Below are positions 1 through 7,543 of a stretch of DNA of 64,000 nucleotides, piece by piece (positions within the stretch are counted from its first letter, which is position 1; each line of letters opens with the position of its first letter). The position numbers and the translations under genes are program-made. The DNA lies in contig DCPU01000008.1 in assembly GCA_002323245.1 (NCBI GenBank), positions 1 to 64,000 on the forward strand, in the 5' to 3' direction. Source of the DNA: Mariprofundus sp. UBA1536. GTDB taxonomy: Bacteria > Pseudomonadota > Zetaproteobacteria > Mariprofundales > Mariprofundaceae. The notes beneath the pieces were generated by a model. The model had not been told where the DNA came from and did no database searches. It saw only the letters and a list, made by a program, of their open reading frames with translations.

Positions 1-450
1 TTGCACTTGGTACTTGAATCCGCGCACTATTTTACTTCTGAGATTATTGAAAAAAGAAATCCACTACCTACAACTGCTAAACGAGCAGGCTGGGTAGGAT
101 GCAATATTGATTTATCAAACATTCCGTCGAGCGGGAAGATATTCCTTGTGCAAAATGGGACCAGAGTTATGAAAGACGAGGTGCTTTCTAAGTGGCAGAA
201 CACAGCGTTTTTATCTTCTTACAAGGGTGATTCAAAGGGCTGGTTGCTGGATATTTTAAAATGTGTCGAAACTATTAACTCTTCTTCGTTTACTTTAAAT
301 GATATGTACGCATTTTCTGAAACCTTAAAAATAAAACACCCGGAAAATCGACATATAAAAGATAAAATTCGACAACAGCTTCAGGTACTTAGAGATAAAG
401 GACTCATTGACTTTAAGGGTGGTGGTAACTATGAAAAAGTTCCAAATTGA
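1..450 (+). CDS. DpnI / Dam-replacing family restriction endonuclease, C-terminal part
   Basis: The frame is open at the left edge, so only about the last 149 residues are seen. The conserved block TTAKRAGWVGCNI near residues 24-36 and the tail IKDKIRQQLQVLRDKGLIDF near residues 118-137 match the DpnI / Dam-replacing protein (DRP) family. In that family the C-terminal region is a winged-helix domain that binds methylated DNA, and the enzyme cuts GATC only when its adenine is methylated. The catalytic PD-(D/E)XK domain would lie to the left, outside the window. The stop overlaps the start of the DpnD-like gene, so the two are probably translated together. Family membership is read from motifs; activity cannot be judged because the nuclease part is missing. 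Confidence 0.82.
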   Translation: MHLVLESAHYFTSEIIEKRNPLPTTAKRAGWVGCNIDLSNIPSSGKIFLVQNGTRVMKDEVLSKWQNTAFLSSYKGDSKGWLLDILKCVETINSSSFTLNDMYAFSETLKIKHPENRHIKDKIRQQLQVLRDKGLIDFKGGGNYEKVPN

Positions 451-598
451 AATCCGAGAAACACTTTCTCATATAGAAGAGATTAGCGCATCATCTTTAG
501 ATGAAGCCATATCTATTGCAATGAGGATGTATAAATCTGAAGAAATCATTCTCGATTATCAAAATCATACAGATACCGAGTTTATTGAAGTCTGCTAA
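431..598 (+). CDS. dpnD: DpnD/PcfM-like small protein
   Basis: A 55-residue protein starting MKKFQIEIRETLSHIEEISA, with the acidic alternating pattern and a YKSEEIILDYQN core typical of the DpnD-PcfM family. In Streptococcus pneumoniae DpnD lies beside DpnC (the R.DpnI enzyme); its role there is not settled. The ATG at 431 follows a GGGTGGTGG stretch and lies inside the end of the upstream endonuclease gene (overlap 20 nt), which supports co-expression. A longer frame begins at 407, but the family begins at MKKF. Function is unknown; the association with the DpnI-type gene is the strongest evidence that both calls are correct. Confidence 0.75.
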   Translation: MKKFQIEIRETLSHIEEISASSLDEAISIAMRMYKSEEIILDYQNHTDTEFIEVC

Positions 599-777
599 CT
601 TTGTTAACGGGCAAAGATCTGCTGGTTTTAACTTCTGTGCCTCGATTTTTAGATAGTTTATTTAAATAAATTAAGAAGGTCACAGATATTCACGGATTCA
701 ACTTGTAAGTGGCTTGAAAGAGCAAGCTGCGGTAGCAGCCTTGTGCTTTTCAAACACGACTTATCAAAGGACAAAGA

Positions 778-887
778 ATGAACTATGCGCAGCTTACACG
801 GGGCAACGACATCAGATTGCCACGCTCAAGAAAGCCGGTCATACGCAGGTTGCGATAGCCCGCCTGCCAATCAGCGTCCAAAAATGA
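778..887 (+). pseudogene. IS30-family transposase, N-terminal remnant with frameshift
   Basis: The ATG at 778 reads MNYAQLTRG, and from 804 a second frame continues QRHQIATLKKAGHTQVAIAR before ending at a TGA at 885-887. Joined across one frameshift, these match the start of IS30-family transposases (a Y-x-Q-L-T then QR-x-QI-x-x-L-x-K-AGH then IA pattern, which is the first helix-turn-helix). Everything after about residue 36 is gone, including the DDE catalytic domain. No terminal inverted repeats were identified. This is a dead remnant, not an active element. Confidence 0.72.
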
Positions 888-1037
888 CCCCTCAAAAGTG
901 TCGAAATCATGCTCGATTCTTGAATCTCCAGCTCTCATTTCCTGTCTCAATAATATCGCAATGATATGTAATTCGATCAGTTCTACTTCCGAGTATTCAT
1001 GAAATTTTGGTTATTTTTAGGCATGGTTGATGCTTAG

Positions 1038-1049
1038 ACGTTATAGCGT
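1038..1049. promoter_or_regulatory. possible operator of the toxin-antitoxin pair
   Basis: ACGTTATAGCGT is an imperfect 12-nt palindrome (five of six pairs match) ending 24 nt before the antitoxin start. Ribbon-helix-helix antitoxins usually repress their own operon from short palindromes in this position. Only one copy is seen, so this is a weak proposal. Confidence 0.25.
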
Positions 1050-1073
1050 TAATCTGCCTGAAAGAGGTGTGTT

Positions 1074-1310
1074 ATGGCTCAAGCAACTAGCAAACGTTCA
1101 ACGATTTACTTGGAAGAAAATATCCATAAAACATTGCGCTTAAAAGCGGCGGAAACACATAGATCTATCTCTGACTTGGTGAATGAAGCTGTGCGCTTAA
1201 CTTTTATTGAAGATCAGCAGGATTTGGCTGAATTTGAGGCGAGGGAAGCTGAACCTAGTGTTGGTTATGAAGCGATGCTCAAGGCGCTGAAAGCTGATGG
1301 CATCATATAA
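1074..1310 (+). CDS. ribbon-helix-helix antitoxin (RelB/CopG type)
   Basis: A 78-residue protein. Residues 8-43 (STIYLEENIHKTLRLKAAET followed by HRSISDLVNEAVRL) form a ribbon-helix-helix DNA-binding domain, and the acidic C-terminal half would wrap the toxin. It precedes and overlaps a RelE-type toxin gene by 14 nt, the usual layout of a type II pair in which antitoxin and toxin together repress the operon. The start at 1074 follows an AGAGG ribosome-binding site. The exact antitoxin family was not settled. Confidence 0.85.
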   Translation: MAQATSKRSTIYLEENIHKTLRLKAAETHRSISDLVNEAVRLTFIEDQQDLAEFEAREAEPSVGYEAMLKALKADGII

Positions 1311-1563
1311 AGTCTGCTTTAAAGATTCTGTTCGCAAAGACCTGAAAAACAGACCTAAGAAAGATGTGTTGCGTATTTCAGCGAAAATTGAGTCGTTGGC
1401 AGAAAACCCCACACCGCCGCAAGCTGAAATGTTAAGCGGCGATACCAAATACCGAATCAGGCAAAGTGTGTATCGCATTCTGTATCAAATAGAAGAAGAC
1501 ATATTAATGGTTTGTATTGTCAAAGTAGGGCTCAGGCGTGATGTGTACCGGAACCTTGGGTAA
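1297..1563 (+). CDS. RelE/ParE-superfamily toxin
   Basis: An 88-residue basic protein with the RelE-fold signature: an early helix pair, then KYRIRQSVYRILYQI, then IVKVGLRRDVYRNL. RelE toxins cut mRNA in the ribosomal A site; ParE relatives act on gyrase. The closing motif, with its Arg-rich VKV-x-x-RRDVY, is nearer to RelE. The usual HR before DVY is LRR here, a small deviation. The start lies within the antitoxin gene, so translation is coupled. The pair sits among mobile-element debris and was probably acquired. Confidence 0.83.
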   Translation: MASYKVCFKDSVRKDLKNRPKKDVLRISAKIESLAENPTPPQAEMLSGDTKYRIRQSVYRILYQIEEDILMVCIVKVGLRRDVYRNLG

Positions 1564-1568
1564 AAGCA

Positions 1569-2084
1569 TTGGATACTGAATTTGAAAAAATGATTGTTGG
1601 GCAGGATTATAATTGTCTGGATGCAGAGCTTCGTCAGTTGCGGGCTTTGGCGCGGTTGGCTTGTGCCAAATTTAATGCCCATCCAAGCGCTGGAAATATG
1701 AAACATATTACCAAGCTCTTTAAAGCTGCGGGTAGTGCGGTGGTCGAGCCGGGGTTTCAGTGTGATTACGGCATTAATATTGAAGTGGGGCAGAACTTTT
1801 ATGCCAATTTTAATTGCGTGTTGCTGGATGCTGCACCCATTATCATCGGTGATGATGTTTTGCTGGGGCCAGGCGTGCATATTTATACATCCAATCATCC
1901 CAAAGATAATAAAGCGCGAAAGCAGGGCGTTTGTTTCGCCGAAGCTGTAACCATTGGCAATAATGTCTGGATTGGTGGCGGCGCTAAAGTGTTGCCGGGC
2001 GTGCGTATCGGGGATGGCGCCATTATCGGTGCGAATGCTGTGGTCACCAAAGATGTTGCGAGCAACACCACCTTCTATTCATAA
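1569..2084 (+). CDS. maltose/galactoside O-acetyltransferase family protein, C-terminus abnormal
   Basis: A hexapeptide-repeat (left-handed beta-helix) acetyl-CoA-dependent acetyltransferase related to Maa and LacA. The N-terminal domain (EKMIVGQDYNCLDAEL...LARLACAKFN, residues 6-38) and the region IIGDDVLLGPGVHIYTSNHP with the catalytic His are present, as are repeats such as IGNNVWIGGGAKVLPGVRIG. A TTG start at 1569 keeps the full family N-terminus; the first ATG at 1590 would lose part of it. The protein stops at VASNTTFYS, where relatives continue with about 15 residues (usually NTVVAGNPA...), so the C-terminus looks cut or shifted. It follows the toxin by 5 nt and could be a passenger gene. 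Substrate unknown. Confidence 0.78.
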   Translation: MDTEFEKMIVGQDYNCLDAELRQLRALARLACAKFNAHPSAGNMKHITKLFKAAGSAVVEPGFQCDYGINIEVGQNFYANFNCVLLDAAPIIIGDDVLLGPGVHIYTSNHPKDNKARKQGVCFAEAVTIGNNVWIGGGAKVLPGVRIGDGAIIGANAVVTKDVASNTTFYS

Positions 2085-2229
2085 ACAAGGCTTCGTCATC
2101 AACAATCATGATCCAGCATTGCCTGCATTCATTCTTGGTTTAGGGTTTGGAAAGACATCCTGTTCGTCTGCAAGACCCCTATATCATCAGTCACAATAAA
2201 TATCATTTTATCCAAGGTATGGTCCCAAT

Positions 2230-3129
2230 ATGTGGTTTAAAAACATTCATTTTTATCGCTTTGAAGAAGCATTCCTGACAACAGGTAAACAACTCGAAAC
2301 TGCTTTGGAAAAAAACAAAGCGCGAAGTTGCGGTATGCTGGAATTGTTTTGCGAAGGATGGACTGAGCCCTTGGGGCTAGAAGGCCAAAGTTTGCTGCAT
2401 GAGGCTGATGGTAAATTTATGATTTGCCTGCGCCGTGAAGACAAAATTTTACCAGCCTCATTGGTGCGCGATCGCTTGGAAGAAAAGGTCTTTGCCTTGT
2501 CACAGCAACAAGGCAGACCAGTAGGACGCAAAGAAAAGATGGATATCAAAGACATGATTATCCAAGAGTTATTACCGCGCGCCTTTGTGAAAACAAGCCA
2601 AACATTTGCTTATATTGATCCCAAAAATTCTTGGTTGATTGTGAATGCATCCGGGGCGAAAAAAGCTGAGGAATTGGTAGCTTTATTGCGCAAATCTTTG
2701 GGTGTGCTCAATGTGGTGTTGCCACAAACTACGATTTCCCCTGAAGTGATGATGACCCAGTGGTTGATGAGCAAGCAGCCTTTGTTTGGTGGCTTTGAGC
2801 TTGAAGATGAGGTTGAGCTGCGCTCATCGGGCGAATTTGAAAGTGTGATTCGTTGTAAACATGTGGATCTTTCATCGCAAGAAGTACAAGCCCATATTGG
2901 TACAGGCAAACGTGTATTTCGCTTGGCGATGAACTGGCAGGATAGAATTTCTTTCGTGCTGCATGAAAACCTTTCGATTCATCGCTTGCGCTACAACGGC
3001 GAGCTGATTGCCGACTTTGATGCTGGCGGCGATGAGATTGCGCAATTTGATGCTGATTTTGCGATGATGTCTGCTGAGTTTTCAGAATTTATTCCGACAT
3101 TATTACAATCATTAAGCGCTAATGAGTGA
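2230..3129 (+). CDS. rdgC: recombination-associated protein RdgC
   Basis: A 299-residue protein beginning MWFKNIHFYRF, the usual RdgC start, and close to the family length of about 300. RdgC forms a ring-shaped dimer around double-stranded DNA, competes with RecA and limits its loading; in Neisseria it supports pilin antigenic variation. Internal blocks such as DIKDMIIQELLPRAF and FAYIDPKNSWLIVNASGAKKAEELV agree with the family. It is the first clearly chromosomal gene to the right of the accessory patch. A small DUF2007-like gene follows 30 nt later. Confidence 0.93.
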   Translation: MWFKNIHFYRFEEAFLTTGKQLETALEKNKARSCGMLELFCEGWTEPLGLEGQSLLHEADGKFMICLRREDKILPASLVRDRLEEKVFALSQQQGRPVGRKEKMDIKDMIIQELLPRAFVKTSQTFAYIDPKNSWLIVNASGAKKAEELVALLRKSLGVLNVVLPQTTISPEVMMTQWLMSKQPLFGGFELEDEVELRSSGEFESVIRCKHVDLSSQEVQAHIGTGKRVFRLAMNWQDRISFVLHENLSIHRLRYNGELIADFDAGGDEIAQFDADFAMMSAEFSEFIPTLLQSLSANE

Positions 3130-3159
3130 CACCGCTGGATTGGCTAAAGGGGAGTGATG

Positions 3160-3390
3160 ATGGAACTTGTGAAAATTGCACTGGTATCAGATATGGGCGT
3201 GGTCATGGTGATTAATTCGTTGCTGGCAAGTGAGGGCTGCAATGTGCTCGAAAGTGGAGCAGGGCATTTAACCCATTCTGGCGCCAACCAAAGTTGCGCA
3301 ATTACAGTAGAAGACGTGGATGTCGATCAAGCTATCGCCATACTCAAGCGGCAGGGTTTTGAAGATTTTTTGGTGCCGTTAAAGGACTAA
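3160..3390 (+). CDS. small protein, DUF2007-like
   Basis: A 76-residue protein starting MELVKIALVSDMGVVMVINS. The pattern of an early strand, a helix with SLLASEGC, then VEDVDVDQAIAILKRQGF resembles DUF2007, annotated as putative signal-transducing proteins, but the match is loose. GTG (3154), ATG (3157) and ATG (3160) all lie in frame; AAAGGGGAG at 3146-3154 best fits the ATG at 3160. It probably shares a transcript with rdgC. It ends convergent with yaeQ, overlapping by 4 nt. Confidence 0.5.
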   Translation: MELVKIALVSDMGVVMVINSLLASEGCNVLESGAGHLTHSGANQSCAITVEDVDVDQAIAILKRQGFEDFLVPLKD

Positions 3391-3920
3391 AACCGTTCAG
3401 GAATGATGGTGATAGACGTGTAGCCATCGCTCATTAATACCTCACCATCTTGGATACTAAATTGAAGCTGCATATTACGTTTGGCCATTTTGGCCATGGC
3501 GGCAACTGCATCATCAGCAAGGGCAATCACGTAAAGATTATCAAAGCGAGACAGTTTGTTTTTCACCTGCTCCCACCATGTTAACGCGCTGCGGTAGTTG
3601 TAGGTGTAGATAAACACTTGCTTGGCGCGGCCACAGCCTTTACGAATACGTTTTTCATCGGGCTGACCTAAATCAATCCAAACCTCAATCTCATCGCTTA
3701 AACTCTTTTGCCATAATTCTGGCTCATCATCGGTGCTTAAACCTTTGGTGAAACTCATATTTTCATTAGCGTGTAAGGCAAAAGCCAATACGCGAATCAT
3801 CATGCGCTCTTCATTTTCAGAAGGGTGGCGAGCAAGGGTGAGGTTGTGCTCGGCAAAATAATAAGTATCCATGTTGCTCACGTTGATATCTGCTTTGTAG
3901 ATGGTTGATTTTATAGCCAT
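3387..3920 (-). CDS. yaeQ: YaeQ family protein
   Basis: A 177-residue protein starting MAIKSTIYKADINVSNMDTY, the classical YaeQ start; family members are about 180 residues. YaeQ has a fold related to PD-(D/E)XK nucleases and was first noted as a suppressor affecting RfaH-dependent expression; its biochemical role is not settled. Conserved stretches include EERMMIRVLAFALHA and DEIEVWIDLGQPDEKRIRKG. The gene points toward rdgC and is separated by 168 nt from the divergent cNMP-binding gene. Confidence 0.93.
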   Translation of the reverse strand: MAIKSTIYKADINVSNMDTYYFAEHNLTLARHPSENEERMMIRVLAFALHANENMSFTKGLSTDDEPELWQKSLSDEIEVWIDLGQPDEKRIRKGCGRAKQVFIYTYNYRSALTWWEQVKNKLSRFDNLYVIALADDAVAAMAKMAKRNMQLQFSIQDGEVLMSDGYTSITIIPERF

Positions 3921-4088
3921 ATTTGGCTTCTAAGGTAGAAATGGCAGTGTTGCAAGCACAAGCATCTTTAGCTATAACAGCAAAGGTGATTTTTATTACA
4001 TCATTTCGGATGGTTTTATCGATGTTGCTACCTAAGCAAATTGTGATATATCTTTGAAATACAGTGAAAAGACAGGCGGGGGCAGGTC

Positions 4089-4850
4089 ATGGCAAATATG
4101 ATGGCATTTAAAGAGGGCGATACACTCATTGGTCAGGGTGACCAAGATACTGCTGCTTATCTGATCAAATCTGGTTGGCTTGAAGTGCACCGCACCATGC
4201 GTGATGGCAGGGTAGTTGTAAGCACGTTGCAAGCTGGTGAAATTGTGGGAGAATTGGGCCTAGCAGGCTTGTCACAAACCCGAACCGCCAACGTGGTGGC
4301 GCTCACGGATGGCGAAGTTGAAGTGATTGACCGGGGTACATTGATTCGCTTGGTGAATATGCCTGGTGGCAGCCTTACTCCTTTGCTAGCCGCACTATTT
4401 TCAAGGTTACAAACAGCTATGTTGGAAGATGATCCTGATGATTTGGATGATACTGTGGTGCCATTTGCCCAGCTTGAAGGCATTAGCGCCAATGCCAAAC
4501 AGGCTTTGTGTAATCAGCCGCGCATCATTGGCCAGCTACCATGGGTGTTTGGTGCTTACAGACCTCCGATTACCGTTACCGAATTATTCCGCGATCCTAA
4601 ACGCATTGATGTGCGCTTGACTGGTTGCAGCTTACAAGTGCATGAAGAGCATATTGTGCTAGAGGCAGCGGAAAAGGGTGGCATGCAATTGCGCGTGGTG
4701 CATTACGGTGATTTTTGTGCGGTGGATGATGAAGTGGTTCATCACAGTAATAACCATGCGACAGTCGTGCCGCTGAGTTTTGGAACCCATCGCTTAAAAT
4801 TTGGCGATCAAAGCAATCCGTTTGAATTTTCGCTTAAAGTAATGCTGTAA
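4089..4850 (+). CDS. cyclic-nucleotide-binding domain protein with an unassigned C-terminal domain
   Basis: Residues 6-90 form a Crp-type cNMP-binding fold: GDTLIGQGDQDTAAYLIKSG, then LQAGEIVGELGLAG near the phosphate-binding cassette. The cassette position has an EL-G pattern but no clear R-A pair, so ligand binding is uncertain. After a linker (about residues 105-130) the last 100 residues (from RDPKRIDVRLTGCSLQVHEE onward) look like a beta-rich domain with spaced strands, reminiscent of FHA or PilZ-like folds but not assignable. There is no helix-turn-helix, so this is probably not a transcription factor. No neighbour points to a pathway. Confidence 0.65.
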   Translation: MANMMAFKEGDTLIGQGDQDTAAYLIKSGWLEVHRTMRDGRVVVSTLQAGEIVGELGLAGLSQTRTANVVALTDGEVEVIDRGTLIRLVNMPGGSLTPLLAALFSRLQTAMLEDDPDDLDDTVVPFAQLEGISANAKQALCNQPRIIGQLPWVFGAYRPPITVTELFRDPKRIDVRLTGCSLQVHEEHIVLEAAEKGGMQLRVVHYGDFCAVDDEVVHHSNNHATVVPLSFGTHRLKFGDQSNPFEFSLKVML

Positions 4851-5096
4851 GCCTAAAATCTGCAAAACGACGTTGAGAGCGTATTAAAGAGCTCGCTAGT
4901 CTAAAAATGACTACAAGTATATTCGAATAACCTAAAGGCGGTTTAAAGCCAAATGGTGATTTCCATATTCTCCGCACGTTCATTTAAAAAATAAAACTTT
5001 CTAAAATCAGACTGGTAATACTTGAAAATAGGTTAGGTCTTATCCAGCCCATCTGCGCGACTTATGATGTCAACTTCGCACACATACGTGATGTCG

Positions 5097-5112
5097 CATA
5101 ATATATATTATG
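5097..5112. repeat. 16-nt perfect AT-rich palindrome
   Basis: CATAATATATATTATG reads the same on both strands. It lies in the 285-nt gap (4851-5135) between two converging genes, 24 nt beyond the end of the glycosyltransferase gene. It lacks a T tract and so is not a standard terminator. The rest of that gap shows nothing recognisable. Confidence 0.5.
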
Positions 5113-5135
5113 TCGTTAAAGTGATGAAAGCGAAA

Positions 5136-5732
5136 TTACCATGTGTGCGGCAAAGCCCGAGCTAAGTCATTCGCATCATCCAGATCAAACGATTCATCTA
5201 ATAAATGAACAGAAAGATTCAAATGATTGATATTGTTCACCGTATCATTTCTAACACTCGGTGTACTCCAGGGAATATTACGAAGCACATCTGGGTGGTT
5301 TTGTTGAAATGCAATAAGGTCATAGCCACCATCTTCTACTGGACCGATGACAATATCATGATGACCAAGATGCTGATCGGCCTGTTTGTATCTTTCTGGA
5401 TTTACATGCGGCGAATCTGAACCTAAAAATAAGATTGGAACCGGGTTTGAACGAAATGATTCTAGCATGAGATGCTGCATACGCTCGCCAAGCGTGCCTT
5501 CGCCCTGTGAGTAAACTTGTATTTCAAAGGTTGTAGCCAGCTCTTGAAAAAATGGATGCGTGACTTCATCGACAGCTAGCCATACATCTGAATATATACT
5601 GCATACCTTTTCGATGACGGTCGTGGTCATCAGCTGCTGCAATGCTGCGGCCTGTTCGGCTGAATACGCAGGCATCAGGCGGGTTTTTACTTTGCCTGGT
5701 ATTGGCGCCTTACTTAAAACGATAACGCGCAT
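5136..5732 (-). CDS. TIGR04282/DUF2064 family glycosyltransferase-like protein
   Basis: A 198-residue nucleotidyltransferase/GT-A-like protein starting MRVIVLSKAPIPGKVKTRL, the signature start of the TIGR04282 family (rSAM/selenodomain-associated transferase 1). The metal-binding region LFLGSDSPHV and VIGPVEDGGYDLIAF also fit. Members often pair with TIGR04283, as here, where the two genes overlap by one base. In some bacteria such pairs accompany arsenosugar genes; no arsM or arsS is visible here. It is the last gene of a three-gene operon. Substrate unknown. Confidence 0.85.
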   Translation of the reverse strand: MRVIVLSKAPIPGKVKTRLMPAYSAEQAAALQQLMTTTVIEKVCSIYSDVWLAVDEVTHPFFQELATTFEIQVYSQGEGTLGERMQHLMLESFRSNPVPILFLGSDSPHVNPERYKQADQHLGHHDIVIGPVEDGGYDLIAFQQNHPDVLRNIPWSTPSVRNDTVNNINHLNLSVHLLDESFDLDDANDLARALPHTW

Positions 5733-6436
5733 CAGTGCTTACCTCGATACATTTTGGCGAGTTTGTTAACATCAGTTCCCAGCCAGAACAGCAGTCGCAA
5801 TTTCCACATTAATATTACAGTTCTGAAAACACCGTTTTCTTCCCAGCGTCTACTTGATGTTTCTACCGTGTCATTCAAAAGTGCAACTGGGCCCAAGCGG
5901 CGCAATTGACTGCTTAATTCTACATCTTCCATGAGTGGAATATCCTTGTACCCACCAATTGAATCAAAGGTATCTCGGCGTACAAATATAATCTGATCAC
6001 CTGTACTTATTTTAGTTAGCCTGGAGCGCATATTGATGAAAAAGCTTATAATTCGGTAGGTTAAGGTATCATTTGATAATCTTATATCAAACCTTCCTGA
6101 CAAATATCCTTGTTTATAAGCTTTTTTGATGTTCAAGAAATTACTTGAGGTAAATGACGTATCTATATGTAAAAAAACAAGAATATCAGATGATGTTATT
6201 TTGGCCCCATAATTCATTTGTAAGGCGCGCCCTGCTTCGCTTTGAACGCATGGGTAACCGCGTTCTGTAATCAGTAATGGGCTGCCATCGGTAGAGCCGC
6301 CATCGACAAAGATGAGCTGATTTTTAGGAAGCCACGAAAGGGCCGTTAAGGCCTTTGGAATAACTTTTGCTTCGTTGTATACAGGAACGATAACTACGGC
6401 GCTTATTTCGCCGTCTATATCTTGATGTGCGATCAA
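5732..6436 (-). CDS. TIGR04283 family glycosyltransferase (GT2)
   Basis: A 234-residue family 2 glycosyltransferase. VVIVPVYNEAKVIPKAL (residues 14-30), then LIFVDGGSTDGSP, then SDILVFLHIDTSF give the GT-A core with its DXD-like metal site. The later GDQIIFVRRDTFDSIGGYKDIPLMEDVELSSQLRRLG is typical of TIGR04283 (rSAM/selenodomain-associated transferase 2). The start is probably the TTG at 6434-6436, which overlaps the stop of the upstream ATP-grasp gene; no ATG is available before the conserved core. Its tight overlap with both neighbours indicates one functional unit. Confidence 0.85.
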   Translation of the reverse strand: MIAHQDIDGEISAVVIVPVYNEAKVIPKALTALSWLPKNQLIFVDGGSTDGSPLLITERGYPCVQSEAGRALQMNYGAKITSSDILVFLHIDTSFTSSNFLNIKKAYKQGYLSGRFDIRLSNDTLTYRIISFFINMRSRLTKISTGDQIIFVRRDTFDSIGGYKDIPLMEDVELSSQLRRLGPVALLNDTVETSSRRWEENGVFRTVILMWKLRLLFWLGTDVNKLAKMYRGKH

Positions 6437-7497
6437 GCTTTGTCTGCAACTTGAATGGTGGTCCAGCCGCTACCCTCTTCTTTAAAGTTGGTAATCTGGC
6501 CGTTCCAGGCGCGACCCGCCATGGCAATCAAGTCCTGACCACACATATATAAGCGCAAATCAAACTTAAAACTACGCTCACCAATATCAATAGTGCTTGG
6601 TGGCACCAACTGTTGCATCACTGTATTGGGCGCATCAAAACGTTCAAAGCGCGTGCGGCTGATACTTTTGCCCATCAACACACCCTTGCCGCCATGCAGC
6701 GCAGCGGGCTTAAAGACCCAACGCGCCCTTTGACTCCAAGCAGTTTCAGTTTCCACCTCGGCCATAATATGGGTTTCAGGCACGATATTTTTAATGATTT
6801 CAACTTGGCTGGCTTCTAGCACACCATCAAAAAAAGATGGTCGCCACCAATCCACCATACGATTTTTGTCGCCAACAAGCGCATAGCTTCTCGGATACGG
6901 ATTGAGTGCTATATGGCCAGCCATCAATGCTTGGGCGATATGGCTCATCTCTGGCGTTAACAAATAAAAATCAGTATGCCGATTGTAGATGGCATCAATT
7001 GGCTCGCCTGCAACAAGTAGGTTTTGTCCGTTATAAACAAGCTCTTCTGGGCTTACAAAGGTCACTTTTCTTCCCAAATCTTGCAGCAATTTGCCGTAAG
7101 CCTGCATTTCAGGAAACATAAATTGCTGGCTAACATCTTCATCCAATATGGCGATATGCTGCCACTTCTCTGGAAACATCGCCGCAATGCGATCGTTAAG
7201 CTCACCAAGCATTGCGTGATTGGTGAATTGTGGAATCCAACCCGAATCCAAATCCCATAAACCGCCGGCATTATTGTTGATTTCAATGAGTTTGGGGCCT
7301 TGTTCCGTCAAATGAAAATCATAACCCATCAATATGGATGATTCGGCTTGCACGATGGTCGCCGCCTCAGGTACCGGTGTTAATTTTTGAATATAAGCCT
7401 CATTGCTTTGTAATTTATCGATGAGCCGAGAAAAAGTTAACATGGCGTCAAAATCGCCATTTGCTATAAGGACTGGTTGTTTGGTTGCTAATGTCAT
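6433..7497 (-). CDS. circularly permuted ATP-grasp-like protein
   Basis: A 354-residue protein of unknown substrate. LIEINNNAGGLWDLD lies in the first quarter and looks like the metal-binding E-x-N motif that comes last in ordinary ATP-grasp enzymes. The ATP-binding stretch WVFKPAALHGGKGVLMG comes in the last third, followed by DLRLYMCGQDLIAMAGRAWNGQ. This order recalls permuted ATP-grasp ligases of the glutathionylspermidine synthase kind. Such enzymes join a carboxylate to an amine or thiol. The ATG at 7497 has AGGGTGAG in front; a TTG further upstream is less likely. It is first in an operon with two glycosyltransferases, suggesting a small conjugated metabolite or surface sugar. Product unknown. 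Confidence 0.6.
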   Translation of the reverse strand: MTLATKQPVLIANGDFDAMLTFSRLIDKLQSNEAYIQKLTPVPEAATIVQAESSILMGYDFHLTEQGPKLIEINNNAGGLWDLDSGWIPQFTNHAMLGELNDRIAAMFPEKWQHIAILDEDVSQQFMFPEMQAYGKLLQDLGRKVTFVSPEELVYNGQNLLVAGEPIDAIYNRHTDFYLLTPEMSHIAQALMAGHIALNPYPRSYALVGDKNRMVDWWRPSFFDGVLEASQVEIIKNIVPETHIMAEVETETAWSQRARWVFKPAALHGGKGVLMGKSISRTRFERFDAPNTVMQQLVPPSTIDIGERSFKFDLRLYMCGQDLIAMAGRAWNGQITNFKEEGSGWTTIQVADKA

Positions 7498-7543
7498 GCG
7501 GCTCACCCTACCCAATTTTTATGCAGCCGCTAATATCGCGACC

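Larger units (their letters stand above)
599..1073. other. 475-nt stretch without an intact gene
   Basis: Between dpnD and the antitoxin gene there is no intact coding region. The part from 778 to 887 is a decayed IS30-type transposase start (separate entry), and 1038-1049 is a possible operator. The rest (599-777 and 888-1037) has stop codons in all frames at short intervals and shows nothing recognisable. Such decay between a restriction gene and a toxin-antitoxin pair suits an area of repeated insertion and loss. Confidence 0.6.

Noticed and set aside
1485..1898. 137-residue frame on the - strand
   Set aside because: It lies antisense to the toxin and acetyltransferase genes, whose own conserved motifs explain the codon pattern.
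5136..7497. Arsenosugar synthesis operon
   Set aside because: The two transferases fit, but no arsM, arsS or other arsenic gene is present in the window.
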